Assembly (NCBI RefSeq): GCF_029784155.1
Contig: NC_073692.1
Location: 13,993,752-14,057,751 of the forward strand
Reading direction: 5' to 3'
Length of the DNA: 64,000 nucleotides
Source: Uranotaenia lowii
Taxonomy: Eukaryota; Arthropoda; Insecta; Diptera; Culicidae
Of the stretch, positions 41,752 to 55,300 are shown piece by piece; the first letter of the stretch is position 1; each line of letters begins with the position of its first letter. The notes beneath the pieces were generated by a model that did not search any database, was not told the origin of the DNA, and saw only the letters and a list, made by a program, of their open reading frames with translations. The translations under genes and the position numbers were made by a program.

Positions 41752-42676
41752 GTGAACGTACTAAGTGTTCGAAAAGCCAAAACCTTGGACCAAGCTGCTG
41801 GGAAAATACACGCTGCCAATCCAAGCGAAGGTGGAAAAAGCTATCTCCTGAAAGTCCGTAGCGCCGAACAAGCAACGAAACTGACCCTCATCAATCAACT
41901 TATCGACGGGACACCTGTGTCGATCAGTCTACACCCAACACTCAACGTCAGCCAGTGTGTTGTCTCATGCCGGGAAGTACTCGGAATGAGCGACGATGAA
42001 CTAACTGAATGCCTAGCTGATCAGGGAGTTACACGCGTGTATCGCTTCCTGAAAAAGGTAAATGGTGAAAAAGTACCTACGAACACCATGGTCATTACCA
42101 CGAATGGATCCACACCCCCAACACACATATTCTTCGGATACATCAGAGTGCAAACCAGGCCCTATTATCCACGCCCCCTGATGTGCTACAACTGTGGCAA
42201 ATTCGGGCACACTAAAACGCTGCCAAGTGAAAGCTGTTTGCTTAAAGTGTGGTGCCGCTGAGGTACATCCTGAGTGCTCTAACAAAGCACATTGTCTCAA
42301 CTGTGGCGGTTCCCATTCAGCAATCAACCGATCCTGCCCAAAGCAAATGGAAGAGCAAGCCATCGTCCGGATCCGCGTGGATCAGGGAATCTCCCAAGCT
42401 GCTGCCGCAAGAGAACACCAATCCCACATCGCAACCGCCAAAAATTATAGCTCTGTTCAGAACCGAATGGATGCAATTAGGAACAATATTGAAACCGATG
42501 AAAAGGACCAACGAATTAAACAGCTGGAGAAGGAAATTCAGGAGCTCACTACACAACTGTTTAAACTACAATCAGCCACAGAACGAGAAGCAGAAAGCGA
42601 GGAATCATCAATCGATTCCGATGACACCATGGTTTCGGAATCCAGCAACCCCTTGTCTACTCCTAAAAGAAATTGA
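41752..42676 (+). pseudogene. I-clade LINE ORF1 (gag-like), frameshifted
   Basis: The first part (41752-42261) carries an RNA-binding-like domain and the first zinc knuckle (CYNCGKFGH near 42184). A frame change near 42210-42225 is required, after which two more cysteine knuckles follow (CLKCGAAEVHPEC and CLNCGGSHSAINRSC). A Glu/Lys/Gln-rich helical region and an acidic Ser-rich tail end at 42676. Three knuckles in a row are usual for I-type ORF1. It would bind element RNA if intact. The 5' end is missing or unrecognised; ORF2 begins about 190 nt later. Confidence 0.75.
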
Positions 42677-42862
42677 AACCGAGAATCATCAGAAGAACGA
42701 CAATCTAAATCAAATATGGAACCCGAAAAGAAAAATCATCAGTCATCAAATCCACCCAAACCGGCCAAAAAAAAAGTCCCGCAAAAACAATTAGCTATCC
42801 TCTCATTCGAACTGTTCCACTTAGGCTTCCTGTACTATCCGGTAAGTCTTATTTTTTCTATA

Positions 42863-45800
42863 TGGCCTTAATAAGCAATACAACTCCGGATACTGACGAA
42901 CCACCAAGAACTAATCAACTAAATGAAGCCGTTACCCCCCCCCATAAATACCATCACAACAAACCCTTCCCCTGGACCACATACACCGCCACCCACCCAA
43001 AAAAAGAAATATACATTCGCCCTCCAATGGAACCTACGAGGTCTGAGAGCCCGAGCATCAGAAATTCAATTATTGATTATGAATTTCTCCCCCATCGTCC
43101 TAGCTTTTCAAGAGACCCTAGTGCGTCGAAACCAAATTCCCCAAAATTACATAAAAGGATACCAACTCCACCTCAACACAAATCATGGTCAAGGATCAGG
43201 TCTTGCAATCAAAAATGGTTACCCCTATACCACCATCACTATAGACTCCCCTCTCAACGTCGTATGCATCCGATTGAAGACTCCTGTAGAAATAACAGTT
43301 TTGTCCATTTACATACCCCCCGACAAACCTGTTAGCGATTACTGCAAAGATATTGAAGCTCTATTCCAACAGATACCTCAACCAGTTTAACTGTTGGAGG
43401 ACTTTAACGCGCATTCAACCAGCTGGGGTTGTTCTCGAAATGACAGGAAAGGACTTTTTGTTGAATATTTCTGCTCTAGCAATAACCTAATAATACTCAA
43501 CAATTCTTTACCAACTCGAATCGATCCTTAATCCGGAAATACATCTGCTTTGGATCTGAGTCTAGTTTCATGGCACTTTGCTCCGAAATTTACTTGGAAG
43601 ACTCTGCAAGATACCCACGGAAGTGATCACATTCCCATTATAATAAATCTCGAAAACTCCTCTCCTCAAGTTGCAACTAGGCCTCGCTGGAAATATAAAG
43701 ATGCTGACTGGACTAATTATCAGATTGAAATCGAAAGGGCCCTCGAAAGAAATTCTCATTACACCCCAACATCCTTTATTGAGCTCCTATTCGAAACTGC
43801 TCATCTATGTATACCACGAACAACTGGCGTACCTGGAAAACCATCCGTTCCATGGTGGAGCCCAGAAGTCAGAGACGCTATTAAGCTCCGAAGAAAAAGA
43901 CTTCGCGCACTCAAACGTCTACCAAATGATGACCCAAGAAAAGACTCCGCTCTTAGCCAGTTCAAAGCTGCCCGCTCAGCCGCTCGAGCGATCATAAAAG
44001 CTGCAAAAAGCAAATGCTGGAACATGTTGAATGCCTCTCGTTAGACCTCTCCAAAGCCTTCGACAGGGTGTACAGACATAAAATCTTGTCTACGTTAAAA
44101 GATTGGGGAGTGCTTGGTAGAATGGGCCAATTCGTTAAAAGCTTTCTGACTGACCGGAAATCCAGAGTGTTTATCGACGGCATGTCATCTTCCTCCCGGA
44201 TCATCACAAACGGTGTCCCACAAGGTTCTGTATTGGCCCCTACTCTATTATTAATCGCGATGCAATCAATATTCAACACTGTTCCTGGAAATGTCAAAAT
44301 CTTGGCTTACGCAGACGACATCACACTTCTTTCTGTTGCTCCTTACTCGAAACTTGCCAGAAAACGATTACAATTTGCTGTAGACAAAGTATCTGATTGG
44401 GCCCCTACGTTAGGTTTCACCTTCGCTCCAGATAAATCAGAGTTAATGCACTTCGGCAACCGGAACAGAAAGCTGAGTAAGCTCCCACCAGTAACCATGA
44501 ACGACAACTCTGTTCCTCTCGTTCACTCAGCTCGCATCCTAGGAGTTTGGATAGATGACCGATTAAAGTTTATCAACCACGCTAACCGTGTTCGCAAATC
44601 CACTTCCCTTAAACTTAACATCCTTAGAAAAGTATGCAGCGTCAGAGGAGCTGGGTCTCGCAAATCGTTATTTTTGTTTCTACACGGTTGGGTATTACCC
44701 ACAATGCTTCATGGTCTAGGATTGATCAGCAGAGGAGGTGACCGCATCTCCAAACTTTTGGAACCAATGTACAATGAAGCAATTCGTATCATCAGCGGTG
44801 CCTTTAGAAGCAGCCCTATAGTATCACTGATGGCTGAGAGTGGGCAACCACCTTTTGAATTCATCCTCACCAAAAATCTCGCCATCAAAGCAATAAGGTG
44901 GCTGTCATACAATAGACATCCCAGAATGCCCATGATCCGACGAGCTGAAGATGCTCTTTTAGAGTACCAAACATCTCTTCCAGTTATTGCACCTCGTCCC
45001 GAACCTAGACTCAGCAAATACAACACGCCAATCCCGAAAGTTGACACGTGTCTGCTTTCAAAATTTCGCGCTGGACTAAGCTCGTCAATTGTCTTGCCAT
45101 TTTTCCACCAACTGGTAGAGAGGAAGTACAAAAATACCCCAAAATTCTACACTGACGGCTCCAAATAATTCGATGACCGAGTAGGATGTGGTATATTTGG
45201 CAGTACTAGAAACATCGCACTTGCACTCCCATCTCAATGTACAGTGTTCAGCTCAGAAGCCTTTACTGTCTTAAAAACTGCCGAAGACTTATGCCCTTCA
45301 TCTGGCTCCGTCATCTTCTCGGACTGTGCTAGCGTGCTTAGTGCCGTGTCAGCAGGTAACACAAAACTTCCCTGGATTATTTCCTTCTCTGAACTCGCTA
45401 TCCAGAAAACGATTACCCTGTGCTGGATCCCTGGGCATTCCATGATTCCCGGGAATGAAGCTGCAGATCGTCTGGCTTTTGAAGGCAGTCAAATGACTCC
45501 TCCAAATATTCCTATCCCGCCGTCAGACATCACGAACTGGATAAAAGACAGACTATCCCTACTATGGGCACATCGTTGGAACACCTGCCCTGAGAACAAA
45601 CTAAGAGAAGTGAAAAACTGCACTCTGGCATGGACTGACCGAAACACATTCCTGGAACGGAGAGTACTTACGCGGCTACGCATAGGTCACACCAGACTGA
45701 CACACGGTCACCTAATGGGCAACGAAGATCCTCCCGAATGTCACACTTGCAAAATTCCCGTAACCGTCAAACACATCATCATTCAGTGTCCGATATATCA

Positions 45801-45921
45801 CCAGGTCCGGTCGGACTGTGGACTGCCTCAAAACCTTCGGGAAGCACTCTCAAATGATCCTGAGGACGAAGAGAAAATATTACGCTTCTTACGAAAGACT
45901 AAATTGTTTGAAGAGATATAA
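42863..45921 (+). pseudogene. I-clade LINE ORF2 (endonuclease, RT, RNase H), inactivated
   Basis: Endonuclease runs from about 42995 (QWNLRGLRAR, AFQETL, EDFNAHSTSWG, SDHIPIII). In-frame stops fall at 43388-43390 and 43529-43531. Near 44035 the frame changes, and the N-terminal part of the reverse transcriptase (fingers region) is missing, so KAAKSKCW runs straight into LDLSKAFDRV. The rest of the RT is present: NGVPQGSVLAPTLL, catalytic YADD at 44308. RNase H starts with FYTDGSK, interrupted by a stop at 45166-45168, then FSDCASVL and WIPGHSMIPGNEAADR, and a terminal CHTC..H..C motif near 45740. It cannot make an active protein. Confidence 0.85.
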
Positions 45922-46348
45922 GAAAATATAAATCAACAACAAAAAAACAGATCTACAACACTGGCAACACTAGACGCTCCAGACAAGACACGGCAGGAAA
46001 GGGGATGAATAACGCCCAGGCGTTAAAATCCCAAGAAAAAAAAAAGTTTACGTAATCCAACTAAACTTAGAAGAACATTGCTTATTTTCAGAAGGACTAC
46101 TACTAATTTCTACAACTGTAAGTTAAATGTTTTGGATAGGATAGATTTTTTTATAATATATTTTGGTACATCAATTTAAACAGTACTTATCATGTTTATC
46201 ACCAGAATTAATTTATTTTTTTCATCACCTATGCTTTAATTTTTTTGTCCCTCACAAATTTCCATGTTTTCCAATATTGTGCATATGTTTTCAGTAGTTT
46301 TCATAAATTTCGTATTCCGGTGCTTCGTTTAAATCGACTTAAAACCCA

Positions 46349-49300
46349 TCAGGATGGGAAAATCTCATCTTCTTCCGCCCCTTCCACAACCGTATTGGCA
46401 ATTTCCGTTAGCGAACTGCGCAGATTTTCCTCCAGGGTGGGTCGAACTTCATCCAGCAGAACCATGGGATTAGCGTTGATGGCCTCATTTCCAACGACCG
46501 ACAGCGCCGGATCTCCCCCGAACAGATTGTCCAGATAGAACTTTGCCTTGTCGAACTTCAGCCGTACATCTATCGGGTTGAACTTGATGAACCGTTTGTC
46601 GTCCTGCTCGTCGATATACCACTTGATCTTCAGATTGCACAGGGTATCCTCTGAAAATTGTAAGATGTATTAGATTTTTGTCGCATAGAATGATGAATTT
46701 AAAAAAATGAAGTTCGAATTATTTGTAAAACTCGAATTTTAATTTAAAGGAGAAAAATACATTTTCACTACAATATGTGTTGTAAGCCTACTTGGTTGAA
46801 TAAAAAGGAATCTTTCGGTTGCTTCGATTTGGTAAAAATTCTTCTGTTCCTTCACTGGACTTCTGTCCATCCAGGATTTGTAAACCCCAGTATGAAAAAT
46901 ATCAAATTGAATACATACTAATTAGGTCGCATTCAATCATTATTCAAATTAGTATCATGAAGCCAGCTGTTAACAGTTCAAGATGGAATCAATTTAAAGT
47001 TCCGTCCATGTGATTTGTGACTCATAACTTAACACGCAATGTAAGAAGCTTCCGAAGCTCTGAATGTAATCATGCAAGGCATTCGTTAACTAACTAGCCT
47101 CTACTTGCAACATTGCCAAGTGGAGCTAGACAGCTGATCTTAAATATTCATCAAGTCAGGAATTTGGTATTCCACGTTTTCGTTTGGGTGGAGTGCTCTC
47201 ATTACCACATTATTGTATATCAATGTAAAAGCATTACAATCAAATTTAATTATAAACTAGCTTGCTAAATGTTAAGTTTGGACATAATGATTGCAGCTGT
47301 TACATGTCTGATGAGATACCTAATTGCTTGAAATCATTAAATTTCGTTGCTTTTAAATCTAAATTTCAAGATATTTTTATTTGTTACCCTTAGAACCAAA
47401 GGGACTCACGTTTAAAAGCTACTTGCGGAAAAACACGCTATATATACGGTAAGTTATATATAAAGTTATATATAAAGAACGTGCTAAATGTTTATTTTTT
47501 TCAATGAACCAGTTATTGTAATACGGACGATGGTCACAAAGTTTCCGCTGGCCGTGACCTAGAAGATAGCATTTAATATTCTAAGCCAGAGGAAATAAGA
47601 TCGAGTCTCGGTCAGGGCATACATGATAGTCGGACTTGACTTGATCAGGGATGCCAGTTATAATAAATGGAATTGTTTATTTCTATTCATGCACCAAAAA
47701 AATTTTAGTGAATCAAGCACTTTGTAGCAATTTTCATTATTCAATTTTCATTCATTCAATCGTTTCTTCTAATATTGTTTCTGAAAATGGTGTTTTTTCA
47801 GCCGGTTTTATGATGGGAAATACTGATTGGAAAGCCTGCCTGTTAATTTTATTTAACCTTTGTTAACTTCTCGAAGAACTTTTCTACGTTCAACTGCTGA
47901 TAAATACTAGAAAACTGTCCGTGCGCGGCGATAGAATCATCCGAAAATCAAGTGTACCAATGGCCGCGCACAACAAAAATGTATTTTTTTCTGCAACAAA
48001 ACCTTCAAAATAACCACTTTTTCTTCACAAATTATTCATTATCAAGCTACAAATAACTTACATTCAAAAATTTTTGCCGAGGTGCTCGAATTCAACACAA
48101 AAATCTGAATTTCAAAAAGGGACCCGCTAGCTCATTCGCTATAAGGACAACAGATAAAATAGCATCCGGAAAAAACGATCTTGGTTTTTTTTCCTGAACT
48201 CAAAATGCACAATAAATTTCTTTCTAGTATGGCAAGTGAAAGATACTTAGCGTAGGTATTAGAGAATGCGAAACATAGATATTTTCGTTGTTGAATTTCG
48301 GAGAAAATAATGATTAAGGTTGAAAGTGCGCGGCCATTGGTGCTTTCAAGGTACGTAAACTCAAAAAAAAAAAGTGATGAAAACATGTTCGAACGGCATC
48401 CCTGATCAGCATTTTGACAGCTCCAGATTTACACTTTGAAAGGGCACAAATTGTTTTTTTATTTACAGAGACAAAAGTGTGCAACAGAATTGTTTTGTTC
48501 TTCCTAATTTAAACCAATTATTGAATAATTATTGATAATCTTTTTTTGTGCTTCCGCTTATTTTTATTTGCCGTTTTTTATGACATATTCATAATTTGTA
48601 GATTTGATTTGATCAACATATTAACGTATTTATTTGCCAATACCCTAGCACACGAAATACAAAAGAATGTTTTTAAAACTCACAATAAAGACGTAGTTAA
48701 AATAAATTTAGTGGAATTCGATTTAAAGGAACTAAAAGACGCAAATATTTGATTAAGAAAATCTAGTTTGCTTGTTTACTCGTTAAGTACTCGAGAAAAT
48801 TCTCAATGCATGCTATGACAAAAGTCTAAAATCTGTGCTGGCAGATTTCATCGTGGCCACGCGTGAATGTCGTAATGCGCGATGGAATCGAAAAGTTATT
48901 CTTTCCCTTTTTAAGGGGGGGAGTAGGGTCTAACACTTTCAAAAAATCGATTTTTTTATTTTTTTATTTTCTTATTGTAAAACATTTCAAGAATGTTGTG
49001 TCAAATTTTTCAGTCAATTGAAGCAAAACTGTAGAAATTATACGCCTTTATCTCCTCCTATCTAATACTGCAAGAAAGCAAGATCAGAAACTTCAAACGC
49101 GTTTTTCTCGAAAGCACATTTTTGAAGTCCGTGGACATCGTCATTTGAAAACTACTTATCTGATTCTTGTCAAATTTGGAACATATTTTCTACATATAAA
49201 ATACCAGACCCCAACGTTTTTCTTTTTTGTTTTTTTTTACTTTGGGAGATTTTACAGGTGAAAAATGGCGGATTTTTTCGTGAAAAGTCGTAGTCTTTAC

Positions 49301-52300
49301 TTCAAACAGCCACAAAAATTTCATAAATTTTTTTTAAGGTAAATAAAAACGGGAGTTCCAGAAAAACATCTATTAAAAATATTTTGCTCTGATTTTTTGA
49401 ATTCAGATGATTCTGTGCTGAGATACAGTGTCCACCGCAAATCCTGTTTTCTAAAAGGCATCCTCGAAAATGCTCCGTCACCGGCTCCTTTTTCAATATT
49501 TTTCTACGAAAAAAATACTAAATGTTCTTTTAACAATGCTTTGTATAATGCAAAAAATTTGAATACATTTGTTTGAACGATAGCTCTAGAAAAAAATTGT
49601 GAAAATGGTGTTTTTTATACCCGTTAGACCCCCCCCCCCCCCATCTAAGCAAAACCTGTAAGATCTGTCATAAGTTGGAAGAAATTTTAGCTGCATCCCA
49701 TTTGCACTAATGGAAAATCATCACCCATATTCGGCAGGGCCTATTCAATTTTTTTAAAGATATTTATGAAGTCATAATAAATTAGTCATTTATTACGAAT
49801 GCTTGACCTAAAACGTTTTTGAGTCTAATAACATTCACTTTGCATTCTTTCTTTTTTGAACTTTGCGCCAAATCAGTTGTCATATCAAAACCACGATGTT
49901 TAAAGGTTTGGATAACGTTTTAAGAATTGTAAGAATTTGCGGTGTTAATAATTAATATATATTCAAAAAGTAATCATTTCACTGTCCGCCTTTTCGATAT
50001 GCTACGCCACACTTTTTGCGATTCTCAGTTGAAAAATTAGGACACTGGCATCTCTGATCAAACCCCCGAAAAAATTCACAGTGTAATACTTCCATTTCTG
50101 TCGCCAGATAGCGCTATTCGTGTCTCCCGATTTCTCGTTAAGTGGTGTATATCGGTTTAAGTATATCTGAAATTACGTTACCTATCAACATTATAAGTTT
50201 GCGATCTCTTGACATTTGAATTCCTCAATGAAATAGTCATTTTTATATGTTGATTGGAAATATCATTTACGATCTTAATTAGAACTTTAATTTCTAATAT
50301 CTATCCTTAATCTGAATTCTGAACCTGCATTCAAAGATTGAATTTTGAATCCATTTCCGAATTTCAATTTTTTTTTTATCCTCATTCCAAATCAGAATTA
50401 AATAATGAACCAAGATGTGAAATAAGTTTCAGAGCCTCCAACCATGAATCTATAATTTGGTTCAATCATTATTTCAATTTTTTTCATCAAACTTGTGAAT
50501 CAGAATTTTAATATAAGATCTGGCTCCCAATTTTCAGTTTAGGATTGCCATTTTGAGGCTTGGCTATACCTGAAGTTCGCTTTAGATTGAGATTCAAGAA
50601 TTTCGAATCTTGAAATGACGGTTTCTTATATTCTTTTTTCCAAATTCGGAAAAGTATCATTTAAATTTTGAAAATGCATTTTCATTTTGAAATTCATGGA
50701 TAGCATTTTGTATGAAATGCAAAACATTCCGTGAACCAAGATTTTAAAAAATTATCTATCTTTTGAAAATTTCTTATGATTATTCGAATTTCAAATAAAA
50801 AATGTTATACTAGGTAAATATAAAGACAGAAATACAGTTTTAACAGTATGGAACTAGAATTTCCGGAATGAATTTATTCTCATTTAAAGTTTGATATAAA
50901 GAGCTGAGTTTCATTAAACAAGGGGGGAAATTCTTAGCCTGGGATCAGTTTTTGAGATTTTGGCATCAGTTCTAAGTCAAATTTGTTACTCTTGAATTAC
51001 CTTACTCAGTCATCTAAATTTCATTGAGAACTTAAAATTGAGTGTAGAGTATAAAAATCTGACTTGCTTTTCCTGGACCCTCATGGGGGAGGTCATTAGC
51101 ATTCCAGTTTGCCGTTTCACCCGGTACTTGCCCAGATTTTTGAAGAAAAATTCAAAAGATGCTAGGCCCAGTCTGCTTGCCCGGAAATCCTTTCCAGATT
51201 TTTTCCAGGATTATACACAATTTTCACGAAATTCTAAATATTTAACTCGCGAAATAAATTCGCATGCATTTTTTTCATGGGTGGCATAACATTTTAATGC
51301 CGCTGATGTTCCTTGGTAAAAATCATCTTTCGTGTGTTTATTTTTCGGCTTTTGTCTTGCCTTTTTATGGAAAATACATAGATTTTGACTGGAGTCTCCC
51401 GGATATTGACCTGTTTTGAGTTTTCGATTAAAAAGAAACTCAATTTTGAAGCTTTTGTTGGCCGAAGAATTTATAAATATTCTGATTTTAAATATGTTCA
51501 AATCTTTCAGATTAACATCATGCAAAGTATTCATTTAAGCTTTATATACACTTAAAACCTTTTTGACTCGATATTTTCCTACTTATTTAAATTGATATGA
51601 AACCATGTTAGAAGAGTTAACGATCCAGAAGAGAATCCATGTAAATTAAAATCCAAGAGTTAGAAAAAAAGCAAATGGGTTTAAAGTTATTTTCGAAAAT
51701 AAAATGTTCATTTATCATTCATATATTTTGATTTTTTTTATTAAAAAAACAATAAATCTTTAATGTGGCTCATTCAAACTTTAAAATTTTGAAAATTTGA
51801 GGTTTTTGGCTCTTCCGACTCAAAAGGTTGCCGACTACTGGTTTAGTGGAATTGCATGTTTTGGATTTTTGTTCACCACTATTTCTGGTCTTGGATATCG
51901 CGCCTTTACTCGCTCTTGAAAAAAAAACTTAAAAGAAGCAGACACAAAATAAGTAAAAAAATATCTGAAATTTTCAAAATTTATATAAATAATCAGGAAA
52001 ATTTGTTCTATGAAGTTTGTAACAATCAATGTCAATTTTTTTAACTATCAATGGGCTCGAATCAAACTCATATCACTGTTGAAAGAATACAACTAACAAT
52101 TAGAGAATATTTAACAGTACATATCTACTTTTATGAACGTTAAATTATCTTAAGAATGCCGATAGCAATCCTAAACATTCATTAAGAGAAAACAGTTTTG
52201 AGGCAAACAGAAAATTTCGGAATGAAAAGTGACACCAGAGCCCCTTTGCGAATATGGCCTCGTGGAAGAATGGTATGCTTTTTATCTGTTGAGCTTTGGT

Positions 52301-55300
52301 TGCAGCTTTCGATTTGTATCCTGACTTGTGTAAAAGTATTAATGCAACTGGACAATGAAATACTACATGCCTCGATCCATGTATTTGAATTTGACAAATT
52401 TTAAAGTTCACCTTCTTACGATTAGCAAGGAAATTGTTTAAATAGATGGTTAATAAAATATTTAAATTGAAATAGATGACTTATCTTGAACATGAACGCA
52501 TTTTTCTGCTCAGATCCTTTGTTGCTTACATGTTCCATTCCACCTTTCCTTTGTCGATCTGGGTGGCATAGTACAAGCCCCTTCTTAGCAGATGCTTCCG
52601 GAAAAAAATCACTCACCGGAGACCAAATTTAACGTAGCTGCACGAAACACTAAAACAAATCACGCCAGTGTAAACATCATCCGGTAACAGTTCATTTTTT
52701 TTCAATAATTCCTCTACTTAAATCAACATAAAATTCTAAGCGAGCTGTGAAGGTTGGCATAAAACTTAAATTTCTTGGGTTTCTTGGGTTCCTTTGTCTA
52801 AAGCAAAAAGTGTATATATAGAAGCTTTATCCAATGAATCAAGAAAACAAATGGTTTATAAAAAAAAATGTGCGTAGATTTTTTTTTATTTACTCAAAAC
52901 AATTTTTTTTGTGCTGAGGGTGCAATGCAACACATTTCCAAAAAAGATTCGAATTATATCATTTGGATGTACTGATTTTAAAATTTCCTGAACATTGTTG
53001 GGTTGATCTACATACTCATTAAAAAAAAATGATACCGTCAAACGGGGTATCATGCAAAAGCAGGGTTAGATGCGACATTTGTATACCACAACACTCATTC
53101 AATTTTAAATTCAATTTACTGTAATGAAGTTATCATTGAATGATAACAAATTGATGATGACATAGTTTTTACATCGTTAAAAAGTTTTTCATAGTTTTTG
53201 ATTGTCATAAAAAATTAAAAAAATCGAACAATAAATGTACAATTTTTTAAATTTTTCGATGCGGTAAAAAACTTTACCTAGTATGACGGATTGGCTTAAT
53301 GATACCACCTACAAACTTTATATTGCTTTCATTATCCTATGCCAACACTGTTGGTGTATAAATATTTTTCGGACAATCATCAAATTTTTTTAAACAAATA
53401 TTTTTATAATTCAGTTAGCTGTCTGGGGCAAAATGCAACAAAATGCAAATGGGATGTGATTGTTTTGCATTATGCGTTTGTTAACATTTAAATTTCATCA
53501 ATCCTTAGAATTATTTTCATGATTTAAGCTAAAAGAATATTTAGTAGTTTTTTTTACCCCTAAATGTATGCAACAGATTAACACTTTTTTTGTAAAAAAT
53601 GTTGACAGAAAAAATGTAAAATTTAATTCGAACAAAAACAAAAATTACTGCAATTGGTGCATTATGCGTTATGACATCACAAATGTATCAAAAACTATAA
53701 ATTTTCAAACGTTTTCATTTGATTTTCCATTAATTACAGAGTTTGTTGCAACTTACCCCTTTTTCTTAGTAGGGTGAAATCCGCATGTTTTTGTAAACTT
53801 AAAAATAACTGTTAAAACCAATAATTTTTCTGACTACGTCAGTTTGGTGTCCCATCAACCTTAAAACTTTTGATGTACAAGAGGTCTGATTATCTGTAAG
53901 CATTAAGATTTTAGAAGTCCTTGAAGTTGAAAATTGTTGCATATTGCCCCAGTTGACGGTACTTTTCAAGATCCGAACTTAATGATTTCATTTGATTTAA
54001 AACATTCGATTGAATCGCACATTAAAAAAAAAATAGATCGTATCGAAAAAATCTGTTTATGATAAATTTTGTATGCCAACTTCACACCAAACCTTAATAT
54101 GATAATTTGTGCACTGGGGCTTGTGATATAGCTCAGTTGGGAAGTCTGTTGTCTCCTGAGCCGATGTCCACGAGTTCGAGCCCAAGAGTAAACATCGAAC
54201 ACAGTTGAACCGGATAGTTTTTCAATAACGATCCGCCAACTGCAACGTTGATAAAGTCGCGAATGCCATAAAGAAGGTAAAACGACTATAATCGAAACAA
54301 AAAAAAAAATAATTTGTACACTGAGAAGGGAAACAGTTATCGAAGATTTTTTTGCTTCTATTTTTTACTTCAATCCTTATTTTTAATTAAGATACACCGG
54401 GGCATGTGCAAACGAATTGATCAACTTTCATAAATCTAAAAAAAAATGAATATATTAAAACAAATTCTCGTTGAAAGTCCACATAAATATTGACAATAAG
54501 ATATTTTAAAGGTAACGTTTATCCCGTTTCTTGACGCAGGTGAGGACTCAATGCTTTTTTCCAAACTTATTCACAGATGCATAACGCAGTGTAAAGGCTT
54601 AAAATAAATTTAATATGTGTTCCTGTTTGTTTCATCAACTTTCATTGATATATCTGCAGTTTTTCCTAGAGTATAAGTTTATGTTTAATACTCCACTTTC
54701 ATTGAATGCTGTTTTAAGCAAAAGATTTTCATTTATAAAGAAAAGACAATAAATAATTTTGGATATACGCTTGAGGTTAATTACTCGGGCCTTTTGACCT
54801 TTCTAATATTGTGCTGAATCATTTTGGATTTAACCACGGTTATGAATAAAAAAGAAACTTTCAATTGCTTTGATTCAGTAGAATTATTCACCCAAGTACA
54901 TCGGCTCACTACACATATAAAACGTTTCATGAGATTTCCCGAAACTTCAATAAGTAGTTTTCAAAATAAATTCTCTACACGTATTAAGCCGTAAAATTTA
55001 GTAAAATTGGAGGGTGTGTTAAATTCTTTAATGATTAAACACGTTTTTCTACACTCGATTAACATACAAATTAAAAGCATGAAAGCTAATTTTGTATCCA
55101 GGGTTACTCACTTAGCGTCAAGTTGAAGTCTCCCTTGCCGGTGATTTTGAGCAGCAGCAGATTCATCTTGAGATCGTATTTTCCCTTGGTCACCATCAGC
55201 GGCAATCTCGTCGAGATGTTGATCCACTTGTTCGGAATATCATCACTAAGCGATTGAATTTATGAAGAAAATATTTTAAGCTTAAGTGGTCTAAAATAAC

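Larger units (their letters stand above)
41740..46052 (+). mobile_element. I-clade LINE with RNase H, 5'-truncated and inactivated
   Basis: ORF1 with three zinc knuckles, then ORF2 with endonuclease, reverse transcriptase and RNase H, ending in an A-run near 46042-46052. The order and the RNase H domain place it in the I group. The copy carries frameshifts, three in-frame stops and an internal deletion, all described in the ORF entries. Confidence 0.8.

Noticed and set aside
42249..43335. 181-aa and 157-aa frames overlapping the I-clade LINE
   Set aside because: Out of frame with the zinc knuckle and endonuclease motifs; shadows of ORF1 and ORF2.
54117..54200. Possible tRNA gene
   Set aside because: Boxes are good but there is no acceptor stem; body, oligo-A tail and flanking duplications show a SINE.
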